Source: Microbulbifer yueqingensis
Lineage (GTDB): Bacteria; Pseudomonadota; Gammaproteobacteria; Pseudomonadales; Cellvibrionaceae
Direction: 5' to 3'
Length of the DNA stretch: 64,000 nucleotides
Assembly (NCBI RefSeq): GCF_900100355.1
Contig: NZ_FNFH01000003.1
Coordinates: forward strand, 682,001 to 746,000
In this document: positions 33,454 to 41,801 of the stretch, in pieces
Layout of the letters: the number at the start of each line of letters is the position of its first letter
Numbering within the stretch: position 1 is the stretch's first letter
Position numbers and translations under genes: made by a program
Notes under the pieces: generated by a model
Databases searched by the model: none
What the model was told of the DNA's origin: nothing
What the model saw: the letters and a program-made list of their open reading frames with translations, nothing else

Positions 33454-34577
33454 AGCAATCCCAGTACTGCCAGTTGGCGCCGCTCGGCCTCACCGAGCCC
33501 GGCGTCTTGAATATGAAAATGAGAGAATTCCAGCCGCTCCGGATACTCCTTGCGCAGCCGGTCGAAGCCCTGCGCCATGGGCTCGGAGCCCGCTGCCGCC
33601 CTCTCGGCCGCGGCGCGCAGGCGCAGGTCGTCTGCACGGGGATCATAGGCCTGCAGGAGGAGCCCGGCCATGGCCGCAAACCCCTGCCCTTCGGTCGACA
33701 GCGGGAGCGCTGGTGCGCCGTCGGCAGTCGCTTCGTCCGGCGCCGAGCTGCCGAGAAACCGGTCGAGCGCCGCACGCACCATGCGTGTCCCGGCCAGCTT
33801 CCCGTCCATGCTGTAGCCGGCAATATGGGGGGTGCCGATATCCACCAGCTGCAGGAGATCCAGGTCAATATCCGGCTCGTTCTCCCATACATCCAGCACC
33901 GTGGCCGGGCCGTCGCCATCCTGCAGGCGGGCCCGCAGCGCCCGGTTGTCCACCACCGCCCCGCGGCCGGCGCTCACCAGCACGGCATCGTCGCGCAGCA
34001 GCGCTATTTCGTCCGGCCCCAGCAGGTGGTGGCTGGGATGCGGCCCACCGCCCACCAGTGGTGCGTGCAGGCACACCACATCCCGCTCCAGGACGGTGTG
34101 CAGCGAGGCGGAGTCGGGGTTATCCGGCAGCCAGGGGTCGTAGACCGCGCACTCGATGTCGAGGGAATGCAGGCGGCGCTGCAACAGCCCGCCCACATTG
34201 CCACAGCCGACGATGCCAAAGCTGCGCCGGCGCCAGTCGACGCCCAGGGCCGCCAGCGCGCAGAACACGTATTCCACCACGGAATTGGCGTTGCAGCCCG
34301 GTGCCGCGCTCCAGGCCACGCCGTGCTTTTCCATCCAGTCGATATCCAGGTGGTCGGTGCCGATGGTGCAACTGCCGACGAAGCGCACCGGCGAGCCGGA
34401 CAGCAGCTCGCCGTTCACCTCGGTCACGGAACGCACCAGCAGGATGTCTGCACCTACCAGCTGGGAGGCCTTGAGATTGCGCCCGGCCACCCGGGTGATC
34501 TCGCCCAGATCGCCGAAGCACTCCTCCACGGCGGGAATATTCTCGTCGGCGACGATACTCAGCGGTCGCTCGCTCAC
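33450..34577 (-). CDS. pdxB: Erythronate-4-phosphate dehydrogenase
   Basis: PdxB oxidises 4-phosphoerythronate in DXP-dependent pyridoxal-phosphate synthesis. This 375-residue D-2-hydroxyacid dehydrogenase has the NAD loop GIVGCGNVGG, catalytic Arg in SAGRGAVVDN, Glu in ENEPDIDLDLL and His in GTPHIAGYSMDGK, the last two in PdxB-specific context. The C-terminal dimerisation domain is present. It starts at a GTG overlapping the exonuclease stop. Confidence 0.95.
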   Translation of the reverse strand: MSERPLSIVADENIPAVEECFGDLGEITRVAGRNLKASQLVGADILLVRSVTEVNGELLSGSPVRFVGSCTIGTDHLDIDWMEKHGVAWSAAPGCNANSVVEYVFCALAALGVDWRRRSFGIVGCGNVGGLLQRRLHSLDIECAVYDPWLPDNPDSASLHTVLERDVVCLHAPLVGGGPHPSHHLLGPDEIALLRDDAVLVSAGRGAVVDNRALRARLQDGDGPATVLDVWENEPDIDLDLLQLVDIGTPHIAGYSMDGKLAGTRMVRAALDRFLGSSAPDEATADGAPALPLSTEGQGFAAMAGLLLQAYDPRADDLRLRAAAERAAAGSEPMAQGFDRLRKEYPERLEFSHFHIQDAGLGEAERRQLAVLGLL

Positions 34578-35515
34578 ACTGCCTCTCCTGTGTCCGTGGC
34601 CGCACAGTCCCGTGCGGCGGTAATCCGCCCGATTTTAGCGCCCAGGCCGCCAATGCCGAACTCCTTTGCCAGCGCCCGGGCCGCTTCGGTGTCTGCGCCC
34701 TGCCACAGCAGCTGTTCCGCGCCGGCGCCGAGCGGCACCCGCTCGTCGAGCGCGGCCAGGCGACGGGCCAGGCGGATCTGGCCCTCGTGCTCGGCCAGCT
34801 TCAGCGCCAGCCCCCTCGCGCCGCGCAGTGGCAGCGTTGCGACCCGGGCGGGATCCTCCAGTATCGCCTCAACATTCCCGAAGTGGGCCAGCAGCCCCGC
34901 CGCGGTCTTCGGCCCAACGCCGGGCACCCCGGGGATGTCGTCGCTGGCGTCGCCCACCAGGGCGAGGAAGTCGGCGATCTGTCCCGGCGCCACACCGAAC
35001 TTGGCCCGGATTGCTGCCTCGTCCAGGTGCCGGTCGCCGGCAAAGTCCCACAGAGATATCGCACCTCGGTCCAGGAGCTGGCCCAGGTCCTTGTCCCGAC
35101 TGACGATCACCGGCCGGTGATCGCAGCAGGCGCGCGTCAGGGTGGCGAGGATATCATCTGCCTCGTAGCGCTGGCTGGAGAAGCTGGCGATGCCAAGAAC
35201 CTCGGCCATTTGCCGGCAAGCCGCCAGCTGATAGGCCAGCGCCTCGTCCGGCAGCGCGCGGCTGCACTTGTAGTCGGGGTAGATCTCGTTGCGAAAGCAG
35301 CTTCCCAGTGACTCGTCGAAGGCGCAGGCGATGCGGGCCGGGGCCAGCGCCAGCAGGTCGAGCAGGAAATTGCTGAAACCGTAGACCGCCTCGGTGCTGT
35401 AGCCGTCGCGACTGCTCCAGTTGGGCGGCAGGGCGAAGTAGTAGCGGAAGATATAGACCGAGGCATCAACCAGCAATGTGCTGCCCCGGGGGCCCCCGCC
35501 CGGAAAAGTGCTCAC
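34574..35515 (-). CDS. 5'-3' exonuclease (PolI N-terminal/Xni-like FEN domain)
   Basis: This 313-residue protein is of the flap-endonuclease superfamily. It has LLVDASVYIFRYYFALP (first metal Asp), YEADDILATL, VSRDKDLGQLLDRG and the helix-hairpin-helix GDASDDIPGVPGVGPKTAAGLL. It is a free-standing relative of the DNA polymerase I 5'-nuclease domain, longer than E. coli Xni (about 250). The GTG start overlaps the epmC stop. Confidence 0.9.
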   Translation of the reverse strand: MSTFPGGGPRGSTLLVDASVYIFRYYFALPPNWSSRDGYSTEAVYGFSNFLLDLLALAPARIACAFDESLGSCFRNEIYPDYKCSRALPDEALAYQLAACRQMAEVLGIASFSSQRYEADDILATLTRACCDHRPVIVSRDKDLGQLLDRGAISLWDFAGDRHLDEAAIRAKFGVAPGQIADFLALVGDASDDIPGVPGVGPKTAAGLLAHFGNVEAILEDPARVATLPLRGARGLALKLAEHEGQIRLARRLAALDERVPLGAGAEQLLWQGADTEAARALAKEFGIGGLGAKIGRITAARDCAATDTGEAV

Positions 35516-36105
35516 GATAGCTGCTCCAGGCGATAGAGGGACTCGTTGAACGGATCCGGTCGGGCGAACCCCTGGGCCAGCGCCCGGGCGAACAGTCCTG
35601 CCCGCCCGTTCACGCCCTCGCGGCAGAAGGCCCGCGCCTGCAGCCAGATATTGCGCCTGAAAGCCTCGCTCGGGCCCAGGCCGCTCTCAAGGTTGTCTGC
35701 ACTGACCCGGAATCGCAGGCCGCAGGCGCGGGCGAAAATCCATTCCAGTGCCTGGGGCTGCACCTCCACCTGCTCGAACAGGGCCTGCTGGAACTCAGTG
35801 CGGCCATCGGGCGCATACCAGTAGCCATAGTCCGGCAGCAACCGGCGGGCCGGTCCCGCCACACACCAGTGAGCCACCTCGTGCAGGGCGCTGGCGGGAT
35901 AGTCGCGGGTGAATTCGATCCGGTGATAGGGAAACTCCGCACCTGCCGGCCGGTAATAAGGCTCCTCCGCCCCGCCACACAGGCGGGTGTTCTCGCCTTC
36001 CGGTGCGGAAAAGCACCGGTCGAAGACAGTGACGATCCGCCGTGCGGCGGGATCAGTCACGGCAACTGCATCGACAACAGGCTGGGCGGACAAGGGCGGC
36101 TCCAT
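35512..36105 (-). CDS. epmC: Elongation factor P hydroxylase
   Basis: EpmC (YfcM) hydroxylates the beta-lysylated lysine of EF-P. This 197-residue protein shows the HEVAHWCVAG metal-binding block and the PDYGYWYAPDGRTEFQQA and EVQPQALEW segments typical of the family. I chose ATG 36105; the upstream extension has no family sequence. It is the first gene of the five-gene overlapping operon. EpmA, EpmB and EF-P are not in this window. Confidence 0.92.
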   Translation of the reverse strand: MEPPLSAQPVVDAVAVTDPAARRIVTVFDRCFSAPEGENTRLCGGAEEPYYRPAGAEFPYHRIEFTRDYPASALHEVAHWCVAGPARRLLPDYGYWYAPDGRTEFQQALFEQVEVQPQALEWIFARACGLRFRVSADNLESGLGPSEAFRRNIWLQARAFCREGVNGRAGLFARALAQGFARPDPFNESLYRLEQLS

Positions 36106-36386
36106 GGTCAGGTGAACAGAAAAGCGGCGGACTATAGCAACCGCGCGGCGCGGCGCAACCCCGCGCGGCACCGGTGGCAATAGCCGCAAAGTCTAAAGGA
36201 GCGCCAGGCGGGGTCAAATGGCTCTATCGCCGGCGAACGTCGCCTGTTGTATTTAGGGGGGCCAGCATATACCTTTAGTTGCAGGGACTCCGGAAACGGC
36301 GCCCGCCGACCCCGGGGTCCTGCATGGGGGGAACAAGTAGTAAAATGCCCTCCGGCACCACAACCGGCCCTGCAAGGAGGTGCTCC

Positions 36387-37073
36387 ATGACCGACCACAG
36401 CTATTCCAACGTGGTTGACCTCTTCACCGGCGAGCCGATCGAGACTTCCGCCAACAGGCGCTTTATCCGCCTGTCGCCGGAGCTGGACGGCCTGGAAATG
36501 CTCTACTCCAATACCTCAAGCGGCTCTGACCTCTACAGCCTTAAAATCCTCTGCTGGGGCCTCCGGGCAAACGGGGAGATTGTCGGCCTCGTACCCTGGC
36601 TGAATTCCATTGTACCCTGTCCCGAAATCAAGGATCCCCTGGACGGGCGCTTCGAGGGCTACTACGACCCGGGTATCGAGGAGATCTTCCACGAGCCCCC
36701 CATCCACAAGATCGTCGAGCTGGAGACTGCGGCGGAGTATTTCGAGTACGAGAGCAACAAGGCCGACGAGGTGATGCAGGAAATCCCCGACACCATCGGC
36801 ACCCACGGGGTATTCATGGATGAGCAGCGCGAGAACCTGACGCTTACGGAAGTGGTCAGCTGGCGGCTGTATGCCAGCGGCGAGATTCACGGCATGCTCA
36901 TCGACCACGACAGTGTGGTGACCACACCGGTACTGCCGGGGGACAGGTGCCTCTACCCGGCGCAGGAAGCGGAGGACTTCCGCTATTTCTTCCAGCACCA
37001 TATTGCCAACAAGATCAAGGCCGAGGACCCCGAGGCCCTGGCTGCTATCGCGGCCCTGGTGACCGGGCCTTAA
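36387..37073 (+). CDS. Conserved-looking cytosolic protein of unknown function
   Basis: This 228-residue acidic protein starts at ATG 36387 after a textbook AAGGAGG. It has no signal or membrane segment. Two similar stretches, SLKILCWGLRANGEIVGLVPW (about 55) and VSWRLYASGEIHGMLID (about 162), each read W-x(L/R)-(x)-A-(N/S)-GEI-x-G, which suggests a duplicated domain. I do not recognise the family. It stands alone and ends in a hairpin shared with tusA. Confidence 0.75.
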   Translation: MTDHSYSNVVDLFTGEPIETSANRRFIRLSPELDGLEMLYSNTSSGSDLYSLKILCWGLRANGEIVGLVPWLNSIVPCPEIKDPLDGRFEGYYDPGIEEIFHEPPIHKIVELETAAEYFEYESNKADEVMQEIPDTIGTHGVFMDEQRENLTLTEVVSWRLYASGEIHGMLIDHDSVVTTPVLPGDRCLYPAQEAEDFRYFFQHHIANKIKAEDPEALAAIAALVTGP

Positions 37074-37083
37074 AACTGCTCAC

Positions 37084-37107
37084 GCGGGCGATCTGCCGAT
37101 CGCCCGC
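37084..37107. terminator. Hairpin between convergent genes (unknown gene and tusA)
   Basis: A perfect 10-bp stem, GCGGGCGATC with GATCGCCCGC, and a 4-nt loop lie 11 nt after one stop and 8 nt from the other. It has no clear T-run, so terminator strength is uncertain. Confidence 0.55.
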
Positions 37108-37114
37108 GCCGGGC

Positions 37115-37345
37115 CTAGCCGGCCTTCCTGATCCAGTAGGTGAACTCGTCGTTCTCTTCCCTGTGGTCCACCAGTTCATAGCCGAGGAACTGGCAGAACT
37201 TGGGTACATCCCGCTGGGTGGACGGATCGGTGGCGATAACCTGCAGTATTTCGCCCGGCGCGACCTTGCGCACTGCGGCGTGCAGCATCATGACGGGCTC
37301 CGGGCACAGCAGGCCGCGGGCATCGAGAGTGTGATCTGACTTCAT
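37115..37345 (-). CDS. tusA: Sulfur carrier protein TusA
   Basis: This 76-residue protein has the [12 protein letters not shown] motif, whose Cys carries the persulfide, and the C-terminal [19 protein letters not shown]. TusA relays sulfur from IscS toward 2-thiouridine synthesis in tRNA. In the pathway it acts before MnmA, and the MnmC gene further along modifies the same wobble base. It is monocistronic. Confidence 0.95.
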   Translation of the reverse strand: MKSDHTLDARGLLCPEPVMMLHAAVRKVAPGEILQVIATDPSTQRDVPKFCQFLGYELVDHREENDEFTYWIRKAG

Positions 37346-37484
37346 GGCGCTATTGTCCGGAATTTACCGGGGGACGTCACCTGCAATTTTGCCCACCTCC
37401 CCGGCCAATATGCCCGGCCTGCAGTGCCGTGGCCGGGGTAGAATCCGGGGTTGCCTGGCCTGACTGGCATACCGAGAGTAAGAG

Positions 37485-37772
37485 ATGATCTACGTATTGA
37501 TCGAGCGACATATTGCCGAGGACATGCGCAGCACCTATGAAGAGGCGGCGCGCAAACTGCTCACCCACGCCTACCGCACCGTCGGGTTTATCGAGGGGCA
37601 TACCTACCAGTCCAAGGACGACCCGCTGAGGCGCTTTACCCTCTCCAAGTGGCAGTCGGAGATCCACTGGCAACACTGGTACACCAGCGAGGACCGCCGC
37701 GCGCAGATGTCACTACTGGGACCGCTGCTCTCCGAGCCCGAGCGCATCACGATTCTCGAGAGCGCAGAATAA
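37485..37772 (+). CDS. ABM-domain (antibiotic biosynthesis monooxygenase-like) protein
   Basis: This 95-residue ferredoxin-like alpha/beta protein starts IYVLIERHIAEDM and contains GFIEGHTYQSKDDPLRRFTLSKWQSEIHWQ-type sequence (read in two parts), the usual ABM pattern with W-x-S near the core. Such small proteins act as monooxygenases, heme-degrading enzymes or have no known activity. Its last 26 nt overlap the 3' end of the convergent hydrolase gene. Confidence 0.82.
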   Translation: MIYVLIERHIAEDMRSTYEEAARKLLTHAYRTVGFIEGHTYQSKDDPLRRFTLSKWQSEIHWQHWYTSEDRRAQMSLLGPLLSEPERITILESAE

Positions 37773-38394
37773 ACCCCGCCGCGGCCGCAGCCGCGGACTG
37801 CCAGTGCTGCTCCCGGGTGAAACCGCTCGCCCGGCGAGGCTTGAAGTCGTGATCACCATCCTCAAGCCAGTGCAGCCGGATCGCCGGCGACAGGGCATAG
37901 GCTTCCACCTCTTCCCTGTTCCCCAGCGGGTCCCGCGTCCCCTGCACGACCAGGGCAGGACAACCCAGCTCCGCCAGGTGCGCGGTGCGCAGCTTCTCCG
38001 GCTTGCCACGCGGGTGGAACGGATAGCCGAAACAGACCAGCCCGGCGACAGCCCCCTTTCCGAAATACTCGTCCGCCAGCAGGCTCGCCGCGCGCCCGCC
38101 CATGGACTTGCCGCCGATAAACAGCGGCAGCCCGGGTTTGCGCGCCTGCGCCAGCACCTCGCGGAAGTATTCCAGCAACTGCGGCATCGGGTTTGGGGGC
38201 CGCCGGCTGCCTCCCGTGCGCCGCTGCGCCATATAGGGAAACTCGAAGCGCAGCACCTCGATCCCGCGCTCCGCCAGCGCGGCACTGATTGCCGCCATGA
38301 ACTCGCTGTCCATGGCCGCACCCGCACCGTGGGCGAACAGGAAGCGGGCCTCCGGTTCCCCCGGCGGGGAGTCCACAAGGAAGTCAGGCGTCAT
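37747..38394 (-). CDS. Alpha/beta hydrolase of the KANL3/TEX30 type
   Basis: This hydrolase of about 215 residues has FLFAHGAGAAMDSEFM (oxyanion), the nucleophile in FIGGKSMGGRAASLL (GxSxG), Asp in VVQGTRDPLGN and His in LEDGDHDFKPR. This KSMGGR variant marks the TEX30-like family. ATG 38394 lies 11 nt inside yheU and is the best start. The 3' end overlaps the ABM gene tail to tail. The substrate is unknown. Confidence 0.87.
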   Translation of the reverse strand: MTPDFLVDSPPGEPEARFLFAHGAGAAMDSEFMAAISAALAERGIEVLRFEFPYMAQRRTGGSRRPPNPMPQLLEYFREVLAQARKPGLPLFIGGKSMGGRAASLLADEYFGKGAVAGLVCFGYPFHPRGKPEKLRTAHLAELGCPALVVQGTRDPLGNREEVEAYALSPAIRLHWLEDGDHDFKPRRASGFTREQHWQSAAAAAAGFILRSRES

Positions 38395-38608
38395 CCGGCA
38401 GGTCCCTTGCGAGCAGCAGGTTGATGGACTCGTCGCCGGGCTCAAACCAGATCACCACCTCGCCCGACTGCAACTGGCGTCGGAGGCTGGCCACCTTGTC
38501 CGCCAGGCTTACCTCGCGCTCGCCATAGTCGGTACCATCGCGGGTGGCGTACTCCTCGAGCAGGTTCTGCAGGGTAGCGGGATCGAGCTGCTGGTGGGGA
38601 ACAATCAT
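38384..38608 (-). CDS. yheU: YheU family protein
   Basis: This 74-residue UPF0270/YheU protein has the conserved MIVPHQQLDPATLQNLLEEY start, TRDGTDYGE and the GEVVIWFEPGDESINLL segment. It overlaps the downstream hydrolase gene by 11 nt. The function is unknown, though yheU commonly pairs with a YheT-like hydrolase in gammaproteobacteria, and here too a hydrolase follows. Confidence 0.93.
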   Translation of the reverse strand: MIVPHQQLDPATLQNLLEEYATRDGTDYGEREVSLADKVASLRRQLQSGEVVIWFEPGDESINLLLARDLPDDA

Positions 38609-38643
38609 GTAGGGGATATTTTATTACTGCGGTTGGAAATGAA

Positions 38644-38670
38644 GCCGGCACCGGGAGGCCCGGTGCCGGC
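38644..38670. terminator. Strong hairpin after the methyltransferase lipoprotein gene
   Basis: A perfect 12-bp G/C stem, GCCGGCACCGGG with CCCGGTGCCGGC, and a 3-nt loop sit 8 nt past the stop at 38678. There is no good T-run on the minus strand, so it may terminate weakly or protect the 3' end. Confidence 0.5.
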
Positions 38671-38677
38671 AGCGTGG

Positions 38678-39631
38678 TTACTCGGCGGGCTTGCGGAAGC
38701 GCAGGGTCATGCGGTCGCTCTCGCCAATGGACTGGTACTTCTCGCGGTCCTCGTCGCCCAGGCGCAGGGACGGCGGCAGGGTCCAGACTCCCTTGGGATG
38801 ATCCGCGGTGTCTTTCGGGTTGGCATTGATTTCGCTTGCTTCTTCCAGCTCGAAGCCGGCCTTTTCAGCGAGTTCCACCACGTAATCCTGGGTCACGTAA
38901 CCGCTTTTCACCATGTCCTCACGGCTGGTGCCCGGCTTGGCCCGGTGCTCGACCACGCCCAGGATACCGCCCGGCTTGAGCACGGCGAAAAAGCTCTTGA
39001 AGGCGTTTTCCTCGTTGCCGCGGCTCATCCAGTTATGCACATTGCGGAAAGTCACCACGGCATCGGCACTGCCCTCGGGTGCGATTTGTGAGCCGTCAGC
39101 GGGATCGAATTCCGTCAGCTTGACCGCGCCGTATGCGTCGCTGTCGCCCTGCAGTTTCTCCTCGAAAGCCTTGCGTGATTTCTGGAAGTATCCGCTCTCG
39201 GACTCTGCCGGGAAGTGCGCGGCATAGAGAGTACCGGACTCCTGCAGGTAAGGCGCCAGGATCTCGGTGTACCAGCCGCCGCCCGGCCAGATCTCCACCA
39301 CGGTCATGCCCGGCTCGATGCCCATGAACTCGAGCGTCTCGGCGGGATGGCGGTACTGGTCGCGAGCCTTATATTCCGGCGTGCGGTGATCGCCCTCGAT
39401 CACTGCCACGAACTCGCCATTACCGCTCTCCGCCCGCTGCTGGCCGTTCGCTCCGGCATCGCTACCCGTGCCGTTTTCCATGCCGTTTTCTGCAGCGGCA
39501 CTTTCAGCGGCCTGCGTGTCCTGGGTGCCTGCCTCCTGAACCCCGGTGCCCTCTTTTTTCTCGGCACAGCCAATGCTGGCCAACACCAGTGCGGCACAGG
39601 CGATTCCCGCCGACAAGTTCTTTATTTTCAT
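38678..39631 (-). CDS. Predicted exported (lipo)protein with methyltransferase-like domain
   Basis: This protein of about 317 residues starts at ATG 39631 after a GGAGG-rich site. The N-terminus is a signal ending LVLASIGC with Cys as probable lipidation site (the -3 residue is not ideal), followed by about 60 residues of acidic low-complexity linker. The C-terminal domain has a class I methyltransferase fold: VVEIWPGGGWYTEILAPYL as motif I and GILGVVEHRAKPG as motif V/VI. Its presence outside the cytoplasm, where SAM is absent, is puzzling. Confidence 0.83.
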   Translation of the reverse strand: MKIKNLSAGIACAALVLASIGCAEKKEGTGVQEAGTQDTQAAESAAAENGMENGTGSDAGANGQQRAESGNGEFVAVIEGDHRTPEYKARDQYRHPAETLEFMGIEPGMTVVEIWPGGGWYTEILAPYLQESGTLYAAHFPAESESGYFQKSRKAFEEKLQGDSDAYGAVKLTEFDPADGSQIAPEGSADAVVTFRNVHNWMSRGNEENAFKSFFAVLKPGGILGVVEHRAKPGTSREDMVKSGYVTQDYVVELAEKAGFELEEASEINANPKDTADHPKGVWTLPPSLRLGDEDREKYQSIGESDRMTLRFRKPAE

Positions 39632-39671
39632 ATACCCCCCTCCTGAGAGTGATTTCCTGTTGATGGCCGCC

Positions 39672-39977
39672 CTATCGGGCCAGCCTCGATTCCACACTGT
39701 CGAGTTTATCCTGTAAAGACTGCGGGCGATCGGTACGGGTTCCCAACTTTAGGCTGGTACTGATACGGGGCGCGCCCATCGCGTGGATCCGCTCATGGCA
39801 GCGTTTTACCGCCGCCATAACCTGGTCCCAGTCTCCCGCGATATTAGTGCCATAAGCATGCATCCGGTGCTCGAGCCCCGCCTCTTCCAGCACCCGCTGG
39901 CACTCCGCCACATATTCGCCGACAGATACACCGACGCCAATGGGAATTACGCAAAGGTCCGCGTGAACTTTCATCAT
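39672..39977 (-). CDS. MTH1187/YkoF-type thiamine-binding domain protein
   Basis: This 101-residue protein has KVHADLCVIPIGVGVSVGEYV and the HRMHAYGTNIAGDWDQVMAAVKRCHE segment typical of the MTH1187 family, a ferredoxin-like fold that binds thiamine-like pyrimidines in some members. The start could be at either of two adjacent Met codons. It is 40 nt upstream of the methyltransferase lipoprotein gene and may share its transcript. Confidence 0.88.
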   Translation of the reverse strand: MMKVHADLCVIPIGVGVSVGEYVAECQRVLEEAGLEHRMHAYGTNIAGDWDQVMAAVKRCHERIHAMGAPRISTSLKLGTRTDRPQSLQDKLDSVESRLAR

Positions 39978-40156
39978 GTCTGTCCCTTCATTGCAATCCG
40001 GCCGGCGACCTGCAAGGCTGGCTGTTATCAGTCACGCCTCCAGTCGCTACAATAGCTTCAGTGTAACCCGGCCAGCTACGCCATACTAAGTGTGCGGGCC
40101 GGCCCGCACCCGCTGCGACAGGCACAGGGTAACGAAGACAGCCAAAGGATTTCGCC

Positions 40157-40687
40157 ATGCAACAGCACCTCGTCATTTCCCTTATCAGCGACGACAAGCC
40201 CGGCGTCGTAGAGAAGCTCTCGGCGGTAATCGCAGACAACGGGGGCAACTGGGAAGACAGCCGCATGGCGCACTTTGCCGGCAAGTTTGCCGGGATTCTG
40301 CGAGTCAGTGTGCCCAGCGATGCCTGCCAGCCCCTGAAGGACGCCCTCGGCGCCCTGTCCGCCGAGGGCTACAAGCTGCAGGTGGAGGAGGCCAGCGCCG
40401 TCTCTGCCGGCCCCGTACAGACACTGACCCTGAAGCTGGTGGGCAACGATCGCCCGGGTATCGTGCGGGAGATTTCCCGCGCCCTGGCTGCGCGAAATAT
40501 CAACATGGAACAGCTGAACACCGGCTATGACAGCACGCCCTGGAGTGGTGAGCCGCTGTTTACGGCCGAATGCATCATCCAGGTAGCGAGCGACCTGGAC
40601 CTGGATGGCCTGCAGGACGAGCTGGACGGTATCGCGGACGAGCTCGGGGTGGAAATCGACTGCGAAGAGATCGCCTCCCCCATGTAA
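40157..40687 (+). CDS. gcvR: Glycine cleavage system transcriptional repressor-type ACT protein
   Basis: This 176-residue protein has two ACT domains (LVISLISDDKPGVVEKLSAV and LTLKLVGNDRPGIVREIS), the GcvR layout. GcvR binds GcvA and, without glycine, represses gcvTHP. The neighbouring gcv genes are not in the window. The gene name follows overall similarity; other stand-alone ACT proteins look alike. Confidence 0.88.
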   Translation: MQQHLVISLISDDKPGVVEKLSAVIADNGGNWEDSRMAHFAGKFAGILRVSVPSDACQPLKDALGALSAEGYKLQVEEASAVSAGPVQTLTLKLVGNDRPGIVREISRALAARNINMEQLNTGYDSTPWSGEPLFTAECIIQVASDLDLDGLQDELDGIADELGVEIDCEEIASPM

Positions 40688-40794
40688 CTGTGAAATAATC
40701 CGCGACGCGAAGGGCCCGGCATCCCGGCGGGCCCACGACATGAGCCGGCCGCCGAAATGTCGGACCACCGAAATGCCGCCGAGCGCCCGCTGTA

Positions 40795-41259
40795 ATGTTC
40801 AAGATAGTCCTGTACCAGCCCGAGATCGCCCCCAACACCGGTAACATAATCCGCCTGTGCGCCAACACAGGAGCGGAACTGCACCTGATTGAGCCGCTCG
40901 GGTTTGCCATGGACGACAAGCGCCTGCGACGCGCGGGACTCGACTACGGCGAGTACAGCCGCGTATCGCGCCACCAGGACTGGCAGGCTTTTACCGAGAG
41001 CGTACAGCCCGGCCGGGTGCTGGCGCTCTCTACCAAAGGCAGCCGCCGCCACACCGATATTGACTTCCGCGATGGCGACGCCATCGTGTTTGGCCCGGAA
41101 ACCCGCGGCCTGCCGGAAGAATTCCTGGCGCGCACCGGGCCGGAACATACTTTGCGAATTCCCATGCGCCCGCAGAGCCGCAGCATCAACCTGTCGAATG
41201 CGGCGGCGATTGTCATCTACGAAGCCTGGCGACAGCTGGGTTTTGCCGGCGCCCAATAA
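40795..41259 (+). CDS. trmL: tRNA (cytidine/uridine-34 2'-O)-methyltransferase
   Basis: This 154-residue minimal SPOUT enzyme has [25 protein letters not shown] at the start (split here: [11 protein letters not shown] and IIRLCANTG), [10 protein letters not shown] and the knot motif [19 protein letters not shown] in its C-terminal half. TrmL methylates the wobble ribose of tRNA-Leu. It lies 17 nt before fldB. Confidence 0.94.
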   Translation: MFKIVLYQPEIAPNTGNIIRLCANTGAELHLIEPLGFAMDDKRLRRAGLDYGEYSRVSRHQDWQAFTESVQPGRVLALSTKGSRRHTDIDFRDGDAIVFGPETRGLPEEFLARTGPEHTLRIPMRPQSRSINLSNAAAIVIYEAWRQLGFAGAQ

Positions 41260-41276
41260 CACAGACCACCTATACC

Positions 41277-41801
41277 ATGCTTGCACCCATCGGACTTTTT
41301 TACGGCTCCAGCACCTGCTATACCGAAATGGCCGCGGAAAAGATACGCGACCGTATCGGTGCGGAGTGGATCGACCTGCACAATGTGGCCGAGGACGATA
41401 TAGCGCTCGCCCAGCAGTACGATTTCCTGATCTTCGGCATCCCCACCTGGGATTACGGCGAGCTGCAGGAAGACTGGGAAAACATCTGGGACGAGCTGGC
41501 GCAACTGGACCTTCACGGCAAGACGGTCGCCCTGTTCGGCCTCGGCGACCAGGAGGGCTACCCGCAGTGGTTCCAGGATGCCCTGGGCTACCTGCACGCC
41601 CAACTGGTAGCGCTGGGCGCCCGTGCCGTGGGCTACTGGTCGGCGGACGGCTACGAATTCGAGGAGTCCAAGGGACTGACCACCGACGGCAACCATTTCG
41701 TCGGCCTGGCCCTGGATGAGGAAAACGAATTCGACCTGAGCGATGACCGTATCGCGCGCTGGTGCACGCAGGTCATGCGCGAGTTCGGACTGCAACAGTG
41801 A
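41277..41801 (+). CDS. fldB: Flavodoxin FldB
   Basis: This 174-residue long-chain flavodoxin has the FMN phosphate loop [15 protein letters not shown], the isoalloxazine-stacking aromatic residues in [13 protein letters not shown] and [18 protein letters not shown]. The SSTCYTE variant and the overall sequence match FldB rather than FldA. It is a one-electron carrier. It overlaps mnmC by 4 nt. Confidence 0.92.
   Translation: MLAPIGLFYGSSTCYTEMAAEKIRDRIGAEWIDLHNVAEDDIALAQQYDFLIFGIPTWDYGELQEDWENIWDELAQLDLHGKTVALFGLGDQEGYPQWFQDALGYLHAQLVALGARAVGYWSADGYEFEESKGLTTDGNHFVGLALDEENEFDLSDDRIARWCTQVMREFGLQQ

Noticed and set aside
33441..35120. A 559-codon plus-strand frame opposite pdxB and the exonuclease gene
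   Set aside because: It spans two unrelated genes on the other strand and contains no recognisable domain.
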